A program made the position numbers and the translations under genes. This document shows positions 33,190 to 47,100 of a stretch of DNA of 64,000 nt, piece after piece. The stretch covers positions 22,601,901 through 22,665,900 of the forward strand of contig OZ038527.1 of the NCBI GenBank assembly GCA_964036665.1, written 5' to 3'. The notes below the pieces were generated by a model. That model was given only the letters and a program-made list of their open reading frames with translations, made no database searches and was not told the DNA's origin. Origin of the DNA: Gordius sp. MW1 (lineage: Eukaryota > Nematomorpha > Gordioida > Gordea > Gordiidae). How positions within the stretch are numbered: the first letter of the stretch is position 1; each line of letters starts with the position of its first letter.

Positions 33190-36100
33190 TATCATATGTT
33201 CTTCTTTATCAAGTATTTGTTCCACAATCGTAGGGTTTGTTTTGATGTGTTTCTTACATTTTGATCGGGTAAGTGCCATGTCTTAATTAATCTTCTCAGT
33301 TTTAAGAAGTTTATCGACTTGCCCTTCCACATGACGAGATGTCGTGTCCTTCCTCTCTTCCCCTGTCCCTCCATCTCCACTACTTTTTGATTTGCATCAT
33401 GTGCCTTCTTAATATATGCCCAGACCACCTTAGCCAATAGTCGTTAAGGTTTGTGATAGAATGAATACTCCTTTGAGTCATGAAAAAGTCATTCATCATA
33501 TGGTCGAGCTTAGTATACTTCAAGCTCCACTGAATCATTTTCATCTCTGTAGCTTTTAATAGCTTTTCTTATGTGGTGGTTAATTCCATGTTTCACTTCC
33601 ATAGAGTAACACCGGTCTTACGATGGATTTGTAAGCTTTGCTCTTCAACCATATTGGCATTTTCTTGTCGCACATTACACCGTATACATTTCGCCATTTA
33701 AGCCATCTTTTTTAAATCCAGGCATTGACTTTTGATGCGTAACTTCCCTTGATGTAACATCGAGTCGAGGTATGAAAACCTGTCTACTTTTGGGTACTTT
33801 AGATGGTCATCTAGAGATGGGTTATCTGTAACGTTCATCTCCGTGTATACCGTTTTTCGATGGTTGACCTTTAAACAATATACAGCTAAGCGCTTTGACT
33901 ACTTTTTGGCTTCTTCGCATACTCTCTCCTTTGTCTTTCCGCACAGTACTATATCATCGGCATATTGGCACCATGGCGATGTATTTTAAATACCCGCCGT
34001 CATCGTGTCCATAATTATTGTATATTAATTAAATGAAAAGCGACTTAGAACAGATCTTTGATGTAATTCAATTGTAAGCCGAAAAGCTTTAGAGTCCTCC
34101 ATTGTAGTCTGTCTACACGCACGAATTTGTGGCTTCATAACTGTTATTCATATGCCATACACCCTTTAGCCTTATCCAAGTCGATAAGGACCATATGTAG
34201 GTCTCTTCTCTTTTAACAATCAATCATTTGTCTTAGTGCGAAGATTGGGTCGATTGTGGATTTGCGACGACAAATTAGAATTTATTAGCCGATATTTCCC
34301 CTCGTTTTTCAGCCTTGTTACTAAGATCCTTTCGAGCTAAGTTAGCTCTATAATTGCCACACTCCTGAACGTCTCCTTGGCCTTTAAATAAGGGTAGAAT
34401 CGTGCTTGTTCTTCATTGATATGGAATTCGCTCTTCTACCAAAATCTTGTTAAAGATATTCGTCATGATCATGACCGTGACTTCTCCTTTACGACATCCG
34501 AGCAATGCTTCCAAAGGTATTTTATCTAAGCCATTAGCTTTAATTTTTGCACCTTGTTCATTTGTGTAACTTAATCCTCCTAAAAGAGTTCAACCATACC
34601 TATCTTTGCCTTAATATCAGGAAGGGAATCTTTGTCATTTACAATATTCATAAAAGTTCCTTAAAAAATCTTTCCCACCTATCTATCACTTCCTTCAGGT
34701 TGAATAAGGTATAACCCTTCTCGCTTTTGAGGACTCCAACATCGCGACTTTTCTTCTCCCTTACCTTGACCAATTTATATCTAAGCTGGTCGCCCCCTTT
34801 ATGATCCAGTTTTTTTGCACTCTCGGTATACTTAGCATTCTTCGCTATTGCAACGCCCTTTTTCACCGCTCTCTTTGCCTCCCTAAGCTCTTGATAATCC
34901 TCCTACCTTTTTAATGCCACCGTCTATATCGATTTTTCCTTCTTTCGATGAAATCCCTAACAGATTATCCCACTGCCATGGTTCCTTATCCATAGCTTTG
35001 CCCTCTATGGTCTGCCCTAGAACCCGAATCGCAGTTTCCTTTATGCCCTTAGTTATTTTGATAAAAAATGCTTTATTATAAAAATGATTAAATATATAAT
35101 GACAATAAATAAAAGGATACAAGAACAAAAATATTTATAAATAAAATGATTAAAAGGCATTATCCGTTTCTTCGTCTTTTTTCAGACTGGGCATTGAATC
35201 CATTAGGGAATTAAAATAATGTTTAGCGTTGGCAATGGCGATTGATTGTCATAGTAGAAAACTATTAGAATTTTTTGAAGGAGGTAAGCGTTAATTAAGT
35301 TTTTTGAATCGCTCTTCCCAAACGTCCATAAGCATGACGAAACGATAGGAATAAAAATGTAGGATAAGCTGAAAGGATTTACGATGCTCTGCCGAACCTA
35401 CGCGATCGTGAGTGTCGTTAGAGGGTGCAAAGAGATCAATACAGTCCCATTTAAAAAAAAGGCTTTTGTCCCAAGGGACGTGACCTACGTCTCCCAATCG
35501 TCGTCTACGTCCCTTGCAACTTCCTTGCACTCAAAGGTGAGGAGGCTTTTTAACGTATTTACCGTTCGGACGTATATTTTAATGTTTCGGATCGAATTCG
35601 AGGTTCATAAACCCTCGTTCTTTCGGGATCACATGATCCGTCACAAATAAACGATGTTGCCTCGTGATTTCTTCTCCCGGTGTTACTTTATCCTTGATAC
35701 TCCATAAGTCATTTCGCCTATCTGAGCAGATAGTCAATTTGACTAAAATGTTTCCCACTTCTATAAGTCACAATATCCTCTTTGCGTTTTTTAAATAAGG
35801 TGCCAACGATCGCCATCTCGTATGCTTAGGATACTTGGAGCAGTTTTTCCCCTCTTTGTTCTCCAGACCATGCGCAAAGCCTCCATGATTTCATCCATAC
35901 CAGTGACAAGTTTTCCCTATGTGGGCGTTGAAATCCTCCCCAATAATTAGCCTTTATTCTTATCCTATTCCTTGTATTTTCTTTTCCAATATCGAAGAAT
36001 ATGTCTTTCCCGGATTCCATACCCGCGATATAGAGAGCGTACGCACTTAACGTTCAGGAGACCCCCTTGATCTGCAATCTTCACCCAGATAAACGCTTGA

Positions 36101-36452
36101 CTTCCCCCACCATGTACTTGAGCGATTCGCAGAACGATACCGACCATATTTCTACGATTTGGTAACCCACTTAAGAATAGTATGTATTCTTCTCCTAACT
36201 TCCCAACTTTTATTTCGTTCCCCCTCGTTTTTTGGAAGCAGGCGATGTGTATCTTTATTCTTTTTAGCATTTGTGCGACAATGATGCTCTTTCCCGTAAA
36301 CGTTCCCACATTCCAGCACGTTATTCGCATTCTTTCAACAACTAATTTTCTTGACCCACTTCGTTGTGAGTCAGGGAGTAACTCTAGTGTATTTTTTACA
36401 TTGCACGGGCGTGAGATGCAGTGCGCGTCGTTTGTGGAAGGCGCCCTTTAGT
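33190..36452 (-). pseudogene. Decayed RTE-type non-LTR retrotransposon
   Basis: Minus-strand sequence aligns along its length with the young element at 44170-47262. The endonuclease start (MRITCWNVGTFTGKSI, then KIHIACFQKTRGNEIKVGKL) is at about 36330 and the RT region lies between about 34600 and 33900. The tail, with KRGRTRHLVMWKGK, is at about 33300. Dozens of stops and shifts. The catalytic glutamate phrase LQETRW has become FQKTRG. An R2-like fragment interrupts it at about 35050-35490. The 5' edge near 36452 is just short of the young element's start. Confidence 0.85.
35050..35490 (-). pseudogene. R2-like retroelement 3' fragment inside the RTE relic
   Basis: The minus strand reads HVPWDKSLFFKWDCIDLFAP, then SNDTHDRVGSAEHRKSF, directly comparable with LVPWSNGLHLKWDFTCIDLF at 25250-25310. 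Interruption of the RTE alignment after GATTGGGAG and its resumption at GGGCATAAAGGAAAC define the insertion. No long target duplication is evident here. Confidence 0.75.
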
Positions 36453-39400
36453 CTATGCAGTTTTAACTGAATGACACTGATTGTATTCATATGGTTTAAA
36501 TTTTACCAAAGAACAAAAAAAGATTCTAAATAGGAGACGCGCTTTTGCTATGTTATAATTAAAATTTCCCCTCATTCTAAGCAAGATATGTATGGCATCC
36601 CGCATTAATTTAGGCCAGGTATAATTTATCGCTCTGTCTGAAAGCGGCTCTTAGATGTTAGAAATTTTTATATTTTAGAAAACATGTTATCATATATACA
36701 AAATCCATTTTAGTCCGTCGGGCATAATGAACAACTAATTTCAGTACTGTTTATAAATTTTATAATTGTATAGCCTTGTAGATTAATCAATGATCTATAG
36801 AATTATAAACTATTTATAAAATTTAATTAAATATGGAGTGGGGCTTTTTCCTAAAAAAAACGTTAAAAAGACCTCACATATTTAACGTCATCTATCAAAA
36901 TCTTTATATGGTAGCCTAAACTTTTCTAATTATATGTCATATTACGAATATTTTTGTAATAGTTTTTAAAGTAATCCCTAAAATTTTACATGTTCTGTTA
37001 ATATTTTGTCAAGTAAGTATCTGATTAATAAATCCATCAAGCATTTTATATTTCTTTGTATAGATAAAAATATAATTTTGGATTGCTCTACAATTAGTGA
37101 TTTCCATAAACTTGATATTAGACTATAAAACGGATTTTATCATACACCTTCAATAAAGCACGATATTTATTATTTTTTACTTAGAAATCATATAAAATTG
37201 GATATAACAATTGTTATGACATGAGTTTTACAAATTGATTGAAATTAAAAAGTATATATATTTTAAGGAATATAGAACTACATTAATAAAAACTGGTAGA
37301 ATTGAGGAAACTATCAATTGTTTCATTGATTTGCCTTATTAAATCTGTTAAGTATTAAAAAAATATAAAAAAGTTTGAAATTATATTAATGACTAACTTA
37401 TTTCGGCAGAAGGCAATTTTTGACCTATTAAATATATGTTTATAATAAAAGTGAAAAAAATAAACTGAAAAAATAAATAACTTACTTATAGTTTCGTAGT
37501 TTTTTATCAGTTCTTGTTTTATAATCAAAAAATAAGTTAGATTTTTCACAAATAAATGAAAATTACAGGATGTGGTATTTTTAATTAAATATTAGTATAA
37601 TTACCTTTACAAACATCTAATTATAATAAGTAATTTTTTGAGATGATCTTAAATTTTTTTGTCACAAAAAATATTTAATTGTATGATTTTTCTATTAATA
37701 TTTGACGTTACGGTATATTATATATGATTTTTTTTGCATTTTTTAAAATGCTAAGCAAATAGGTGTATAAAATGAATAAAACTTGTTACTTAAATGATTC
37801 TCATCTGGACAATCTAAATAAAATAAAATATTTATAAATATATTGGAGTATTTATATTAAATTATAGTTTCATAAAATTCAATATTTTTACATGGACATA
37901 TCTCTTCCAGGGTAGAAACTAATTTACAAATATTTTAAAATTCTACAATAAACTTAATTTTATGTTAAGAGTTTGCATCAAAATCTTTATTTTAGTGTTA
38001 TTTAGAATTTACTATTAAAGAGATTATAAAATAAGATATTTAAAAATGAAGAAAATTTATATATAAATCATTTAAAAACAATTTACTCTTACGCATATCA
38101 GTAAGTGTAGACATGCTGTCTGTAAATAGATTTCATAGTTATTTTATTAGTTAGAATTTAAATTCATATACTTTGGCAAAACTTTTGAATGCTTCCACCT
38201 AAAAACAAAAAAATGGTGTATGCTATAATTATATTTTTAAATATTTTGATATTTGATTTACGGTAATCTGTTAACTGTCTTTGATCTATTTCTATGTTGT
38301 CTGTATATATAAAATATAATTTAAATGGGTTTTAACTAATAATATATTATAAATGTCAAATTTTTACGGTAGTTCTGAATTGCTTTAATGATAAAAAATT
38401 ATAACGATAAAGAAAAATTGCTGAAAATTATAAAATTTAATACACAAAAATGAATAGTAATTTTGACTTTGGTTGTAGCCTTCTAAAATCTCCTCTAAAA
38501 ATTAAAAAATAACATACTTTTAATAAAGCGGGAAATCTATTTATTTACTAAAATTAGCACTTTTTAAAATAATTTTACAATAAAGGAAAAACATCTTATT
38601 GAAAACTTTTATAAAATTGCAATGGATAGTGAATAAATTATATCGAATATTTGACATAGCGTTGTTATATTTTAGTTGAAAAGAAATTAAACTAGGCAAA
38701 TGAAAAATGTATAAGGAATTAGGTTATATAGATTTTACCAAAGACTAGGTGGGCTTCTGAATTTTACAAACATATATACATAACTAATTGTATAAAAAAT
38801 TTCACATTTCTATATTTAATTTTAAATTTCAAAAAGATATTTCGCAAAATTTATATCACTTACGATCAAAAATTGTGTTACCTATGTAGTTTTTGCATGT
38901 ATTTAATTTACATTTAAAAAAATATATATACAATAATTAAATAACTATCAGATCAATAATAAAACTGCTTACAGACTTGGGATAGGTGCTCTAAATATTT
39001 ATAAACATTATATATATGTAAAAAATTATGTTTTGTATTTATGTAATTATATAAATTTACTCTTATATTTGTTCTCGGTTTGAAGCGTATAAAGTTCTGG
39101 GATATTTAGTGGATAATTTTAAAAATAGTTTTTATTATAAATTTCTTAAAATATAATTTACCGTTAGGGTATAATTTAACTAATTTTAAACGTTACAGTT
39201 AAAATACTTGGTGTCAAATAAATAATTTTACCTGTAGAAACATTTAATGACTCTAAAATATTTAAGGAAATAGAATAAAATATTGTTAACAAGTGATTAT
39301 TAAAAAATAATAATAATTATTATATACTAGCGATAGAATATTTTTCCATAGTTTCTAAATAAGAAGTTTGTCAATATAATTTAATGATTGTAAAAACCAG

Positions 39401-40444
39401 TATTAAATAATTATTTAAATTTTTTACTTTTGAATGTATCAGCTGTTTTGGTGTATTGGTAAGTGGTTTTAGATATTATTTTTAATTTAGTTTAATTTTT
39501 ATTACTATTCATCTCAAACGCTATATAATCTAGATTAACTAAAATTAAATTTATTTAATTATTAAAATATTTATTTTTTACTTTTGAGCGTGCTCTGGTT
39601 AAAGGTTAATTCATCTATAAAATATAAAACAATATGAATTAATATTTTGATAAAACATTTTTGTTGAAGATAAAAATAGTAGTTTATATTAAAAGTTAAG
39701 ATTCAAAATTAGATTTTATTTAATAATTGCGCAAGGTTTAATTTCTTTATTTATATAATTTCACTTGTAATACCGTTAAAGTTTAAGTCTAAAAATATTA
39801 AAAATATGCTAAGAAATTTAAAAAATCTGTAACATATTTATTTATATTATTATAATATACTACACATTTTTGTTATAACTATTTTAATATGATGATTTAC
39901 GCGCGATAAAAGTATCATTGATGGCGTCTAAAAATAAAAAAGAATTTAATATATTTTGTATATAAATTTAAAAAAAATAAAGTATATAGATTTACCAACC
40001 GAAAACTAAAAAAAATGAATTGAATTTAAACATTGTGGTTAAAATTTTTTGATTTTTTGTTTTATAACGTAATTTTTAAAAATTACCAGCTTTAATGTTG
40101 CTTTGAAGGGTCAAATCTGTTCAAATTCATAATTATTTTAGATGGTAATTTTAACAACTTTGCAGCTTAATGTAAAATTAATAAGTTTTATATCATACTT
40201 GCTCTATCAATTTTTTCTTTCAACTCTGTATAAATTTTTTTAATAATTAATAAATTTCGTTCAAAATCCTAATTGTTTATTCTGAAATTTAGTTATGAAT
40301 TTGTATCTTTGCATATTGAATCTATGAGGAATTTTTATATTAATTAAACGTATCTCCAAGTGGCCTTTTAAAGTGTGGAAATATTTATTATAAAAAACCA
40401 TCTAATGTGTTTCTTTGCGAGTGCAACTATGTCAGAATTAGTTT
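36453..40444. other. AT-rich DNA, no feature recognised
   Basis: Nearly 4 kb of very AT-rich sequence with no convincing open frame, TIR, tandem array or RNA on either strand. The 64-codon minus frame at 37355-37549 is Phe/Ile/Lys-rich and typical of random AT-rich DNA. Confidence 0.6.
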
Positions 40445-40610
40445 TGTAAAAGCGGCTGGGTTTTGCTTAGGCGGCCTTTGGTTTTAGTCGACTAAATTTA
40501 AAGATACCAAAGGTGTTTTGGTCTGTTTTTCTTAGTCGCATGGTCAAACCATTGGTCTGTTTATGTTTACTAAACCAAGGTCGACCAAACAAAACCCAGC
40601 CCTTTTTACA
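40445..40610. mobile_element. GGCTGGGTTTTG-family TIR element, 166 bp
   Basis: TGTAAAAGCGGCTGGGTTTTG at the left (21 bases, last base also in the right arm) and AAAACCCAGCCCTTTTTACA at the right are near-perfect inverted termini. Flanks ATTAGTTT and ATAGTAGT are similar but not identical. Other copies are at 3737-3765 (end only), 16327-16440 and 63829-63945. They share GTCGACC and TGGTCTGTTT words. Confidence 0.75.
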
Positions 40611-42339
40611 ATAGTAGTCAGAAGGTTATATTTAAAAACATTTGTAACCAAACTTATTTTTGACCTTCGTAATTTATATTCTTCTTTATAATTTTTTGGA
40701 AAATATTTATAAAAATGTTTTCAACCAAGATAATATAGAAGACGTTTTCCACACCCTAGATAGGCCCATTAAATTATGTTTTTTATCTGAGCACAAGTAA
40801 TATAATTTATAATAGAAAATTTTATAAGAGAAATGAAGGTTAATTAAAATAAAATACCGTTGGGCCAATATTTTTGGTTAGCTTATAAAATATTAATTAA
40901 TTTTATTCGTATGTAATAAATACAGAATATGTAAAAAAATATGAGCTCCTTACCTAGACAAAGTGAGATAGATTCATCTAAATTAAATTTTATTTATTTT
41001 CTTTTTTTGATGCATAATTTTATTACTCATTAGATTGACGTATAACTGTTGCCGATTGCATGCTATAAAATAAAATAGTTTTTAAATTTCAAATTTTTTT
41101 ATATTTTTTATGTAATTAATATTACAATACTTGCAATAAATTCCCTGACTGCAGAAGTATATAAAGGGCTTAGATAAAATACTTGCTTTTATCACATTAC
41201 CTCGGTCGGTTGAGATTGGATAAGGAAAAGTGACATTTTTAATTCCTAAAAATATATAAAAAGTTTCAGATAAATTTACTCATTAATCCAACTGTAGCAT
41301 TCTCTATATTAAATATTATTAAAAATTAATTTTAAATTGCATCTTAGGATAAAATATTTAATTTTTATTACCGAAATGTTCTATAATATATAGCAAATTT
41401 AAAAAGAAATCATGGACTAATGAATACCTGTGTATAACTTATACTTTATAAAAACCTTAAAAAATTATTGCGCAAAAGATTTTAATAGTACTAAACATCG
41501 ACACTAATTCAAAAATTAATAGTTGTTATAAAACTATATTTATCTAAAAACTTAATAAGATTAATATAAACCATATTCTAGAGCTACAAAAGTAAAAGTT
41601 GTGGTGAGAGTATAAAAACTTACCTTTAGCTAAAAGTGCTAAAAAGATTTATTTGGAATGAATAGCTCATGGTTTAGTAAGAACATATATAGCATACTAA
41701 ATACCGAGGTAATCTAAATATTAATTCCATTTATTTCCAATGTATTTTTCAAGCAAAGGTTTAATTAAAGAATTAATTAATATTAAGTTAAATACTTAGT
41801 CGTGGTTTAAAGCGTTGATCTATCATATCTTCTATAATTTAAAATAACAAAGAATTAATATTATCAAGAAAAACTATCCAAAATTTATTAGCTGCTTAGC
41901 TATTTATGTGCCACCCCCTCTAGTAGAAACTGTCCTGTCCTAAATGATATCGACCTCTGCTTACCAAATTGACAGTAATGTTACAACAAATGCGCACAAG
42001 CGTCGCCCAACCCGGCCCGAGACGGGTTTTAAATATAAAATTTGCCCAAAAGTTTAAATTTAAATAAAAACATAAGGCCAGACTCGGGTCGGACCTAATA
42101 TAAAAAAGATTATAAGGTAGGGTTGGTCTTGGACAAATTATTATAAATATAAACTATTTAAATCTTGACGCAAAAGGCAGATGGCCTTTGGAAGCCGATT
42201 TTAATTTGTATTGTTTAAAATCTGGCAATACTGCTTGATAAAAAATTGGGTAGTAGAATGTTTAACGATATAGTGACAACTCTGATAAAAGTTCATTTGA
42301 CCTCCACCTTTTCAAAGGATTTAATTTTATCATCGTGAA
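40611..42339. other. AT-rich DNA with a GC-rich repeat scrap
   Basis: No gene seen. The segment 42005-42130 (AACCCGGCCCGAGACGGG and GACTCGGGTCGGAC) resembles the core of the hAT-like remnant at 600-985. Confidence 0.5.
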
Positions 42340-42525
42340 AAAAAGTTATTACAAGCCACGGACATGAGAATAATACGGCCGGGCCGACCATATGACAAAT
42401 GACTTTCTCATGACTAAAATGGGTATTCAACCTATGGGAGACATGATTAACGAAAATCGACTAAGGTGGTATTGGCATAAGGGAGACGAATGATATAAAT
42501 CGAAAATTGGACATGGAGGTACCGG
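42340..42525 (+). pseudogene. Old RTE 3' fragment, left part
   Basis: The sequence matches 46888-47088 of the young RTE (TTACAAGCCACGGACATGAG, ATGACTTTCTCATGAC, ATGGGTATTCAACCTATG) with a short deletion near 42382. It breaks at CCGG (42522-42525), where the Ginger-like element begins, and resumes at 48020. Confidence 0.85.
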
Positions 42526-42691
42526 TGTAACGTATGAGACGACGTAGCGTTTGAGATCGCGTAATCGTCAATCACGCCTCCACATTCGTTAAACACACGA
42601 AAAAATACCTTTATTTTGTCAATCACGTGATTTTTTGAGTAACATGATTGGTTCAAATTTTGGAAAAACATACATTTGAGTTCACGTAATG

Positions 42692-42866
42692 GGTGCCCTA
42701 TCAACTCGCCGAAAACAATCTCGCCGAAAAATAATGTCCCCCAGCTAAAAAAAGGTCCCCAAGCTTATTAACCCTAACCCATCAACCAATCACAAATTTG
42801 GGGACATTTCTTAGCTGGGGGACATTATTTTCGGCGAGATTGTTTTCGGCGAGTTGACGGGCCACC
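42692..42866. mobile_element. Short palindromic MITE, about 175 bp
   Basis: Inverted arms of about 55 bp: TCAACTCGCCGAAAACAATC and AATAATGTCCCCCAGCTAA on the left are repeated in inverse on the right. The loop is AAAAAGGTCCCC...TTTGGGGACA, itself partly paired. No target duplication resolved. It sits within the Ginger-like element near its left end. Confidence 0.8.
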
Positions 42867-42889
42867 CACGTAATGAAATGCATTTAGGT

Positions 42890-43410
42890 TCACGTAATTT
42901 ACAAACTTTTTCACTAACTTATATTTATAATATTAGGAACTTATAAGGCATACATCTAAAAAGGTAAATAACAAACTTTTGCATTAGCTTATATTTATAA
43001 TCTTATCTTAGGAACTTACTTATTACAAAATACAAAGTTTACTACAATTTCAACAATAAAGACATACATCCAAAAAGGTAAATGACAAATTTTTGCATTA
43101 GCTTATGTTTATAATCTTAGGAACTACTACAAAATACAAAGTTTAATTCAATTTCAACAATTATAAAGGCATACATCTAAAAAGGTAAATAACAAACTTT
43201 TGCATTAGCTTATATTTATAATATTAGGAACTTACTTATTACAAATAAAAAGTTTAAAACAATTTCAACAATTATAAAGGCATACATCTAAAAAGGTAAA
43301 TAATAAACTTTTGCATTAGCTTATATTTATAATCTTAGGAACTTACTTATTACAAAATACAAAGTTTAATACAATTTCAACATTTACAAAGGCATACATT
43401 TAATGATACT
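42890..43410. repeat. Tandem repeat, about 113-bp unit, 4-5 copies
   Basis: Units share GCATACATCTAAAAAGGTAA, CAAACTTTTGCATTAGCTTA and ACTTATTACAAAATACAAAG. Located in the left subterminal part of the Ginger-like element. Confidence 0.9.
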
Positions 43411-43494
43411 TTTTTAATAGCTGATTATATTAATAAGCATTTTGAATATAAACTACTTAATTTATACTTTGATTAATTTAGCATTTATTTAATA

Positions 43495-43870
43495 GAATAG
43501 AAGAATATGGTTTTACTGATATTATGAATGATATGTTTTCTGGAACTATTCCAGAAAACCTTACCAATAGACAAAAATTCTATTTCCTTGAAAAGACAAA
43601 AACATACGAATTAAAAGAAAATTTGGTGTATGTTAGGGGGGCAGTTACATTTTGCAACCAGAAAACAGGTACTTAAAATGAAACTTTTTTATTTTGTTAG
43701 AGAAGGATTTAAGGGTGGTTATGGATCCTGAGGAAAAAAACAAATCATTATTTTGTATCACAATGGTATGAAAGGAACTATTATAGGCAAAGTTTTGGGT
43801 CACATCTTGGAATAAACCGTATAAGGATCAAGATTAGTGAAAAGTAGATAATATTTTAAGGTATTGGTGA
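43495..43870 (+). pseudogene. Integrase zinc-binding (H2C2-type) fragment of Ginger-like element
   Basis: The plus strand reads EYGFTDIMNDMFSGTIPENL and QKFYFLEKTKTYELKENLVY, then a candidate 32-bp GT-AG intron. Frameshifted pieces follow: VVMDPEEK, ILYHNGMKGTIIGKV and SHLGINRIRIKISEK. The order (Y-x-L-x-x-x-L-V-Y, then EE, then H...GH/SHLGINR) is that of the integrase H2C2 zinc-binding domain of Gypsy/Ginger/KRBA2-like proteins. The catalytic DDE domain is not found downstream; the young RTE inserted just after. Confidence 0.6.
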
Positions 43871-44169
43871 CCTTTTTTGAGTGGGGATGTCACAGCATTT
43901 ATCAATAAATGGGCTTCTTACCCCCCTTAATTATTCCATAGATAGTCATGCAATATATATTCAACAAAATTTTAATAATTTTAATTTTATAATAGTTGTT
44001 TATTAAATATTTTTAATTGTCATAGTTGTTTTATATATACTGTTTCTACTTTATATTTACTTTAAATAAAATATATTATTCTTATTCCAATGTCTAATAA
44101 TGATATTTAACAAAATGTGGTTTTAATATGTCTTTTCCTAATAAAGATGATTATTAATGGCTAAAAATA

Positions 44170-47100
44170 ACACTACCTACGACGGTCCCAAGTCCGTGTG
44201 CAAAAAGTGGAGGGTTGGCGTCAGGTCGGAAACCGGCTATAAAAATCAACTCCAAAATTTATGATAGTTTCAAACGAGATTTTACAAGAAAAGGCTAGGG
44301 CGTCCTCCACAAACGACGCGCACTGCATACCCCGCCCGTGCAATGTGAAAAATACACTAGGGTTACTGCCTAACCCACAACGAAGGCGGTTAAGGAAACT
44401 AGTTGTGGAAAGAATGCGAATTACGTGCTGGAATGTGGGAACGTTGACGGGGAAGAGCATCGAGGTCGCACAGATGCTAAAAAGAAGAAAGGTACACATC
44501 GCCTGCCTACAAGAGACGAGGTGGAACGGAACGAAAGCTCGGGAATTAGGAGAAGGATACAAGCTTTTCTACAGTGGGTCACCAAATCGTAGAAACGGAG
44601 TCGGTATCGTTCTAAAACGAATTGTTCAAGGACAAGGTGGTGGAAGTCAAGCGTTGTTCCGACAGGCTAATGTGGGTGAAGATTGCGGATCAAGGTGGCC
44701 TCCTAACCGTTATGTGCGCGTATGCCCCCCAAATCGGGTGTTCGGAATCAGAGAAAGACATATTCTTCGATTCATTGGAAAAGGAAATACAAGGAATCCG
44801 ACAGGAAGAAAGGCTAATTATTGGGGCCGATTTCAACGCTCACGTAGGGAAAGATCGCCTCGGGTATGAACGCAATCATGGAGGCTATGGGTATGGTCTG
44901 AAGAACAAAGAAGGGGAAAAACTTCTCCAGGTATCCCAAGCATATGACATGGCGATCGTTAACACCTATTTTCAAAAGCGCGAAGATCATATTGTGACCT
45001 ATAGAAGTGGGAAGCATTTTAGTCAAATCGACTATTTGCTTATACGGCGAAAGGACTTATGGAGCATCAAGGATTGCAAAGTAATACCGGGAGAAGAGAT
45101 CGCCAGGCAACATCGTCCCCTTGTTATGGATCTTGACAGAAGAGTATTTCCCGAAAGAAGAAAGGTATATGAACCTCGAATTCGATACGAAAGGTTAAAG
45201 GATACGTCAACGAACGAAGCATACCATCAAAAAGCCTCCTCAAGCTTGGGTGCAAGGAAGTTGCAAAGGGACGTAGACGACGATTGGGAGGCGCTATCTA
45301 AGGACATTAAGGAAACAGCGATTCGTGTTCTAGGACGGACCAAAGGAGGCAAAGCTATGAATAGGGAACTATGGTGGTGGGATCAATCGGTTAAAGATTT
45401 CATCGAAATAAAGAAAAATCTATATAGACGGTGGCATAAATCAAAAAAGTCGGAGGATTATCAAGAGTACAGGGACGCAAAGAGGGCCGCAAAAAAGGCC
45501 GTTGCAAAAGCGAAGAATGCCGCGTACACCGAGATGGCAAACAAACTGGATCATAAAGGGGGCGATAGGCTTATGTACAAATTGGCCAAGATAAGGGAGA
45601 AGAAAAGTCGCGATGTCGGAGTTCTTAAAATAGTCAAAAGCGAGATGGGTCAAACCTTATTCAAGCCGAAGGAAGTGATGGAAAGGTGGAAAGGATATTT
45701 TAAGAAACTTATGAATATCGCAAATGACAAGGATTCTCTTCCCGAAATTGAGCCAAATATAAGTATGGTCGAACTCTTTCAGCAGGATGAAGTTAGGACA
45801 CAAATGAAGAAGATGCAAAAAGGAAAAGCAAATGGCCCAGATGGAATACCTATGGAAGCATTGCTCGGATGTCGTGAAGAAGGAGTCACCACCATGACGA
45901 ACCTCCTTAACAAGATATTGGTAGAAGAGCGAATCCCTAATCAATGGAGAGCAAGCACGATTATACCCTTATTTAAAGGCAAAGGAGACCCTCAGGACTG
46001 CGGCAATTACAGAGGTATCAAGCTAACTTGCCACTCCTTGAAGCTTATGGAAAGGATCTTAGTAACAAGGCTGAAAAACGAGGTGGAAATATCAGCTAAT
46101 CAATTCGGATTCGTAGCCGGCAAATCCACAATCGACCCAATCTTCGCTCTAAGACAAATGATGTATAAGTATGGTGAAAAGAGGAAAGACCTACATATGG
46201 TTTTTATCGACTTGGAGAAAGCTTATGACACGGTCCCCCGCGATTTAATATGGTGGTGCCTGAGGAAACAAAATATCCTTGACGTATATATACGGCTTAT
46301 GAAAAATATCTATGAAGCCTCAAACTCTTGCGTTAGGACGACAGTTGGAGACTCTAAACCTTTTCGGGTTAATATTGGATTACATCAAGGCTCTGCTTTA
46401 AGTCCCTTTTTATTTAATATAATTATAGACACGATAACGAGGGACATTCAAAAGCCATCGCCATGGTGTATGCTATATGCCGATGATATAGTACTATGCG
46501 AGGAAACAAGGGAGAAAGTATTCGAAGAAGCCGAAAAGTGGTCAAAGCGCTTAGCTGGATATGGTTTAAAGGTCAACGATCGAAAAACGGTATACATGGA
46601 AATGAACGGTACAGACACCCCATCCCAGGATGACCATCTAAAGTACCCAAAAGTAGACAGGTTTACATACCTCGGCTCGATGCTACATCAAGAGGGAGGT
46701 TGCGCAACGGAAGTCAATGCCCGGATTCAAAAAGGATGGCTTAAATGGCGAAGTATATCCGGTGTAATGTGCGACAAGAAAATGCCAATATGGTTGAAGA
46801 GCAAAGCTTACAAATCCATCGTAAGACCGGTGTTACTGTATGGAAGTGAAACATGGGCATTAAACACCACGGAAGGAAAGCTATTACAAGCCACAGAGAT
46901 GAGAATGATACGGTGGAGCTTGGGATATACTAAGCTCGATCATATGACGAATGACTTTCTCATGACAAAAATGGGTATTCAACCTATGGCGGACATGATT
47001 AACGAAAATCGGCTAAGGTGGTATGGGCATATACTAAGAAGGGACACGGATGACGTAAATCGAAAAGTGCTAGACATGGAAATACCGGGGAAGAGAGGAA

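Noticed and set aside
36453-40444. Small open frames in the AT-rich desert (e.g. 37355-37549)
   Set aside because: Phe/Ile/Lys/Asn-biased composition typical of random AT-rich DNA, no conserved motif, no splice-consistent neighbours.
42447-42704. 85-codon minus-strand frame
   Set aside because: It spans the junction between the old RTE fragment and the Ginger-like terminus, so it is a chance frame across two unrelated elements.
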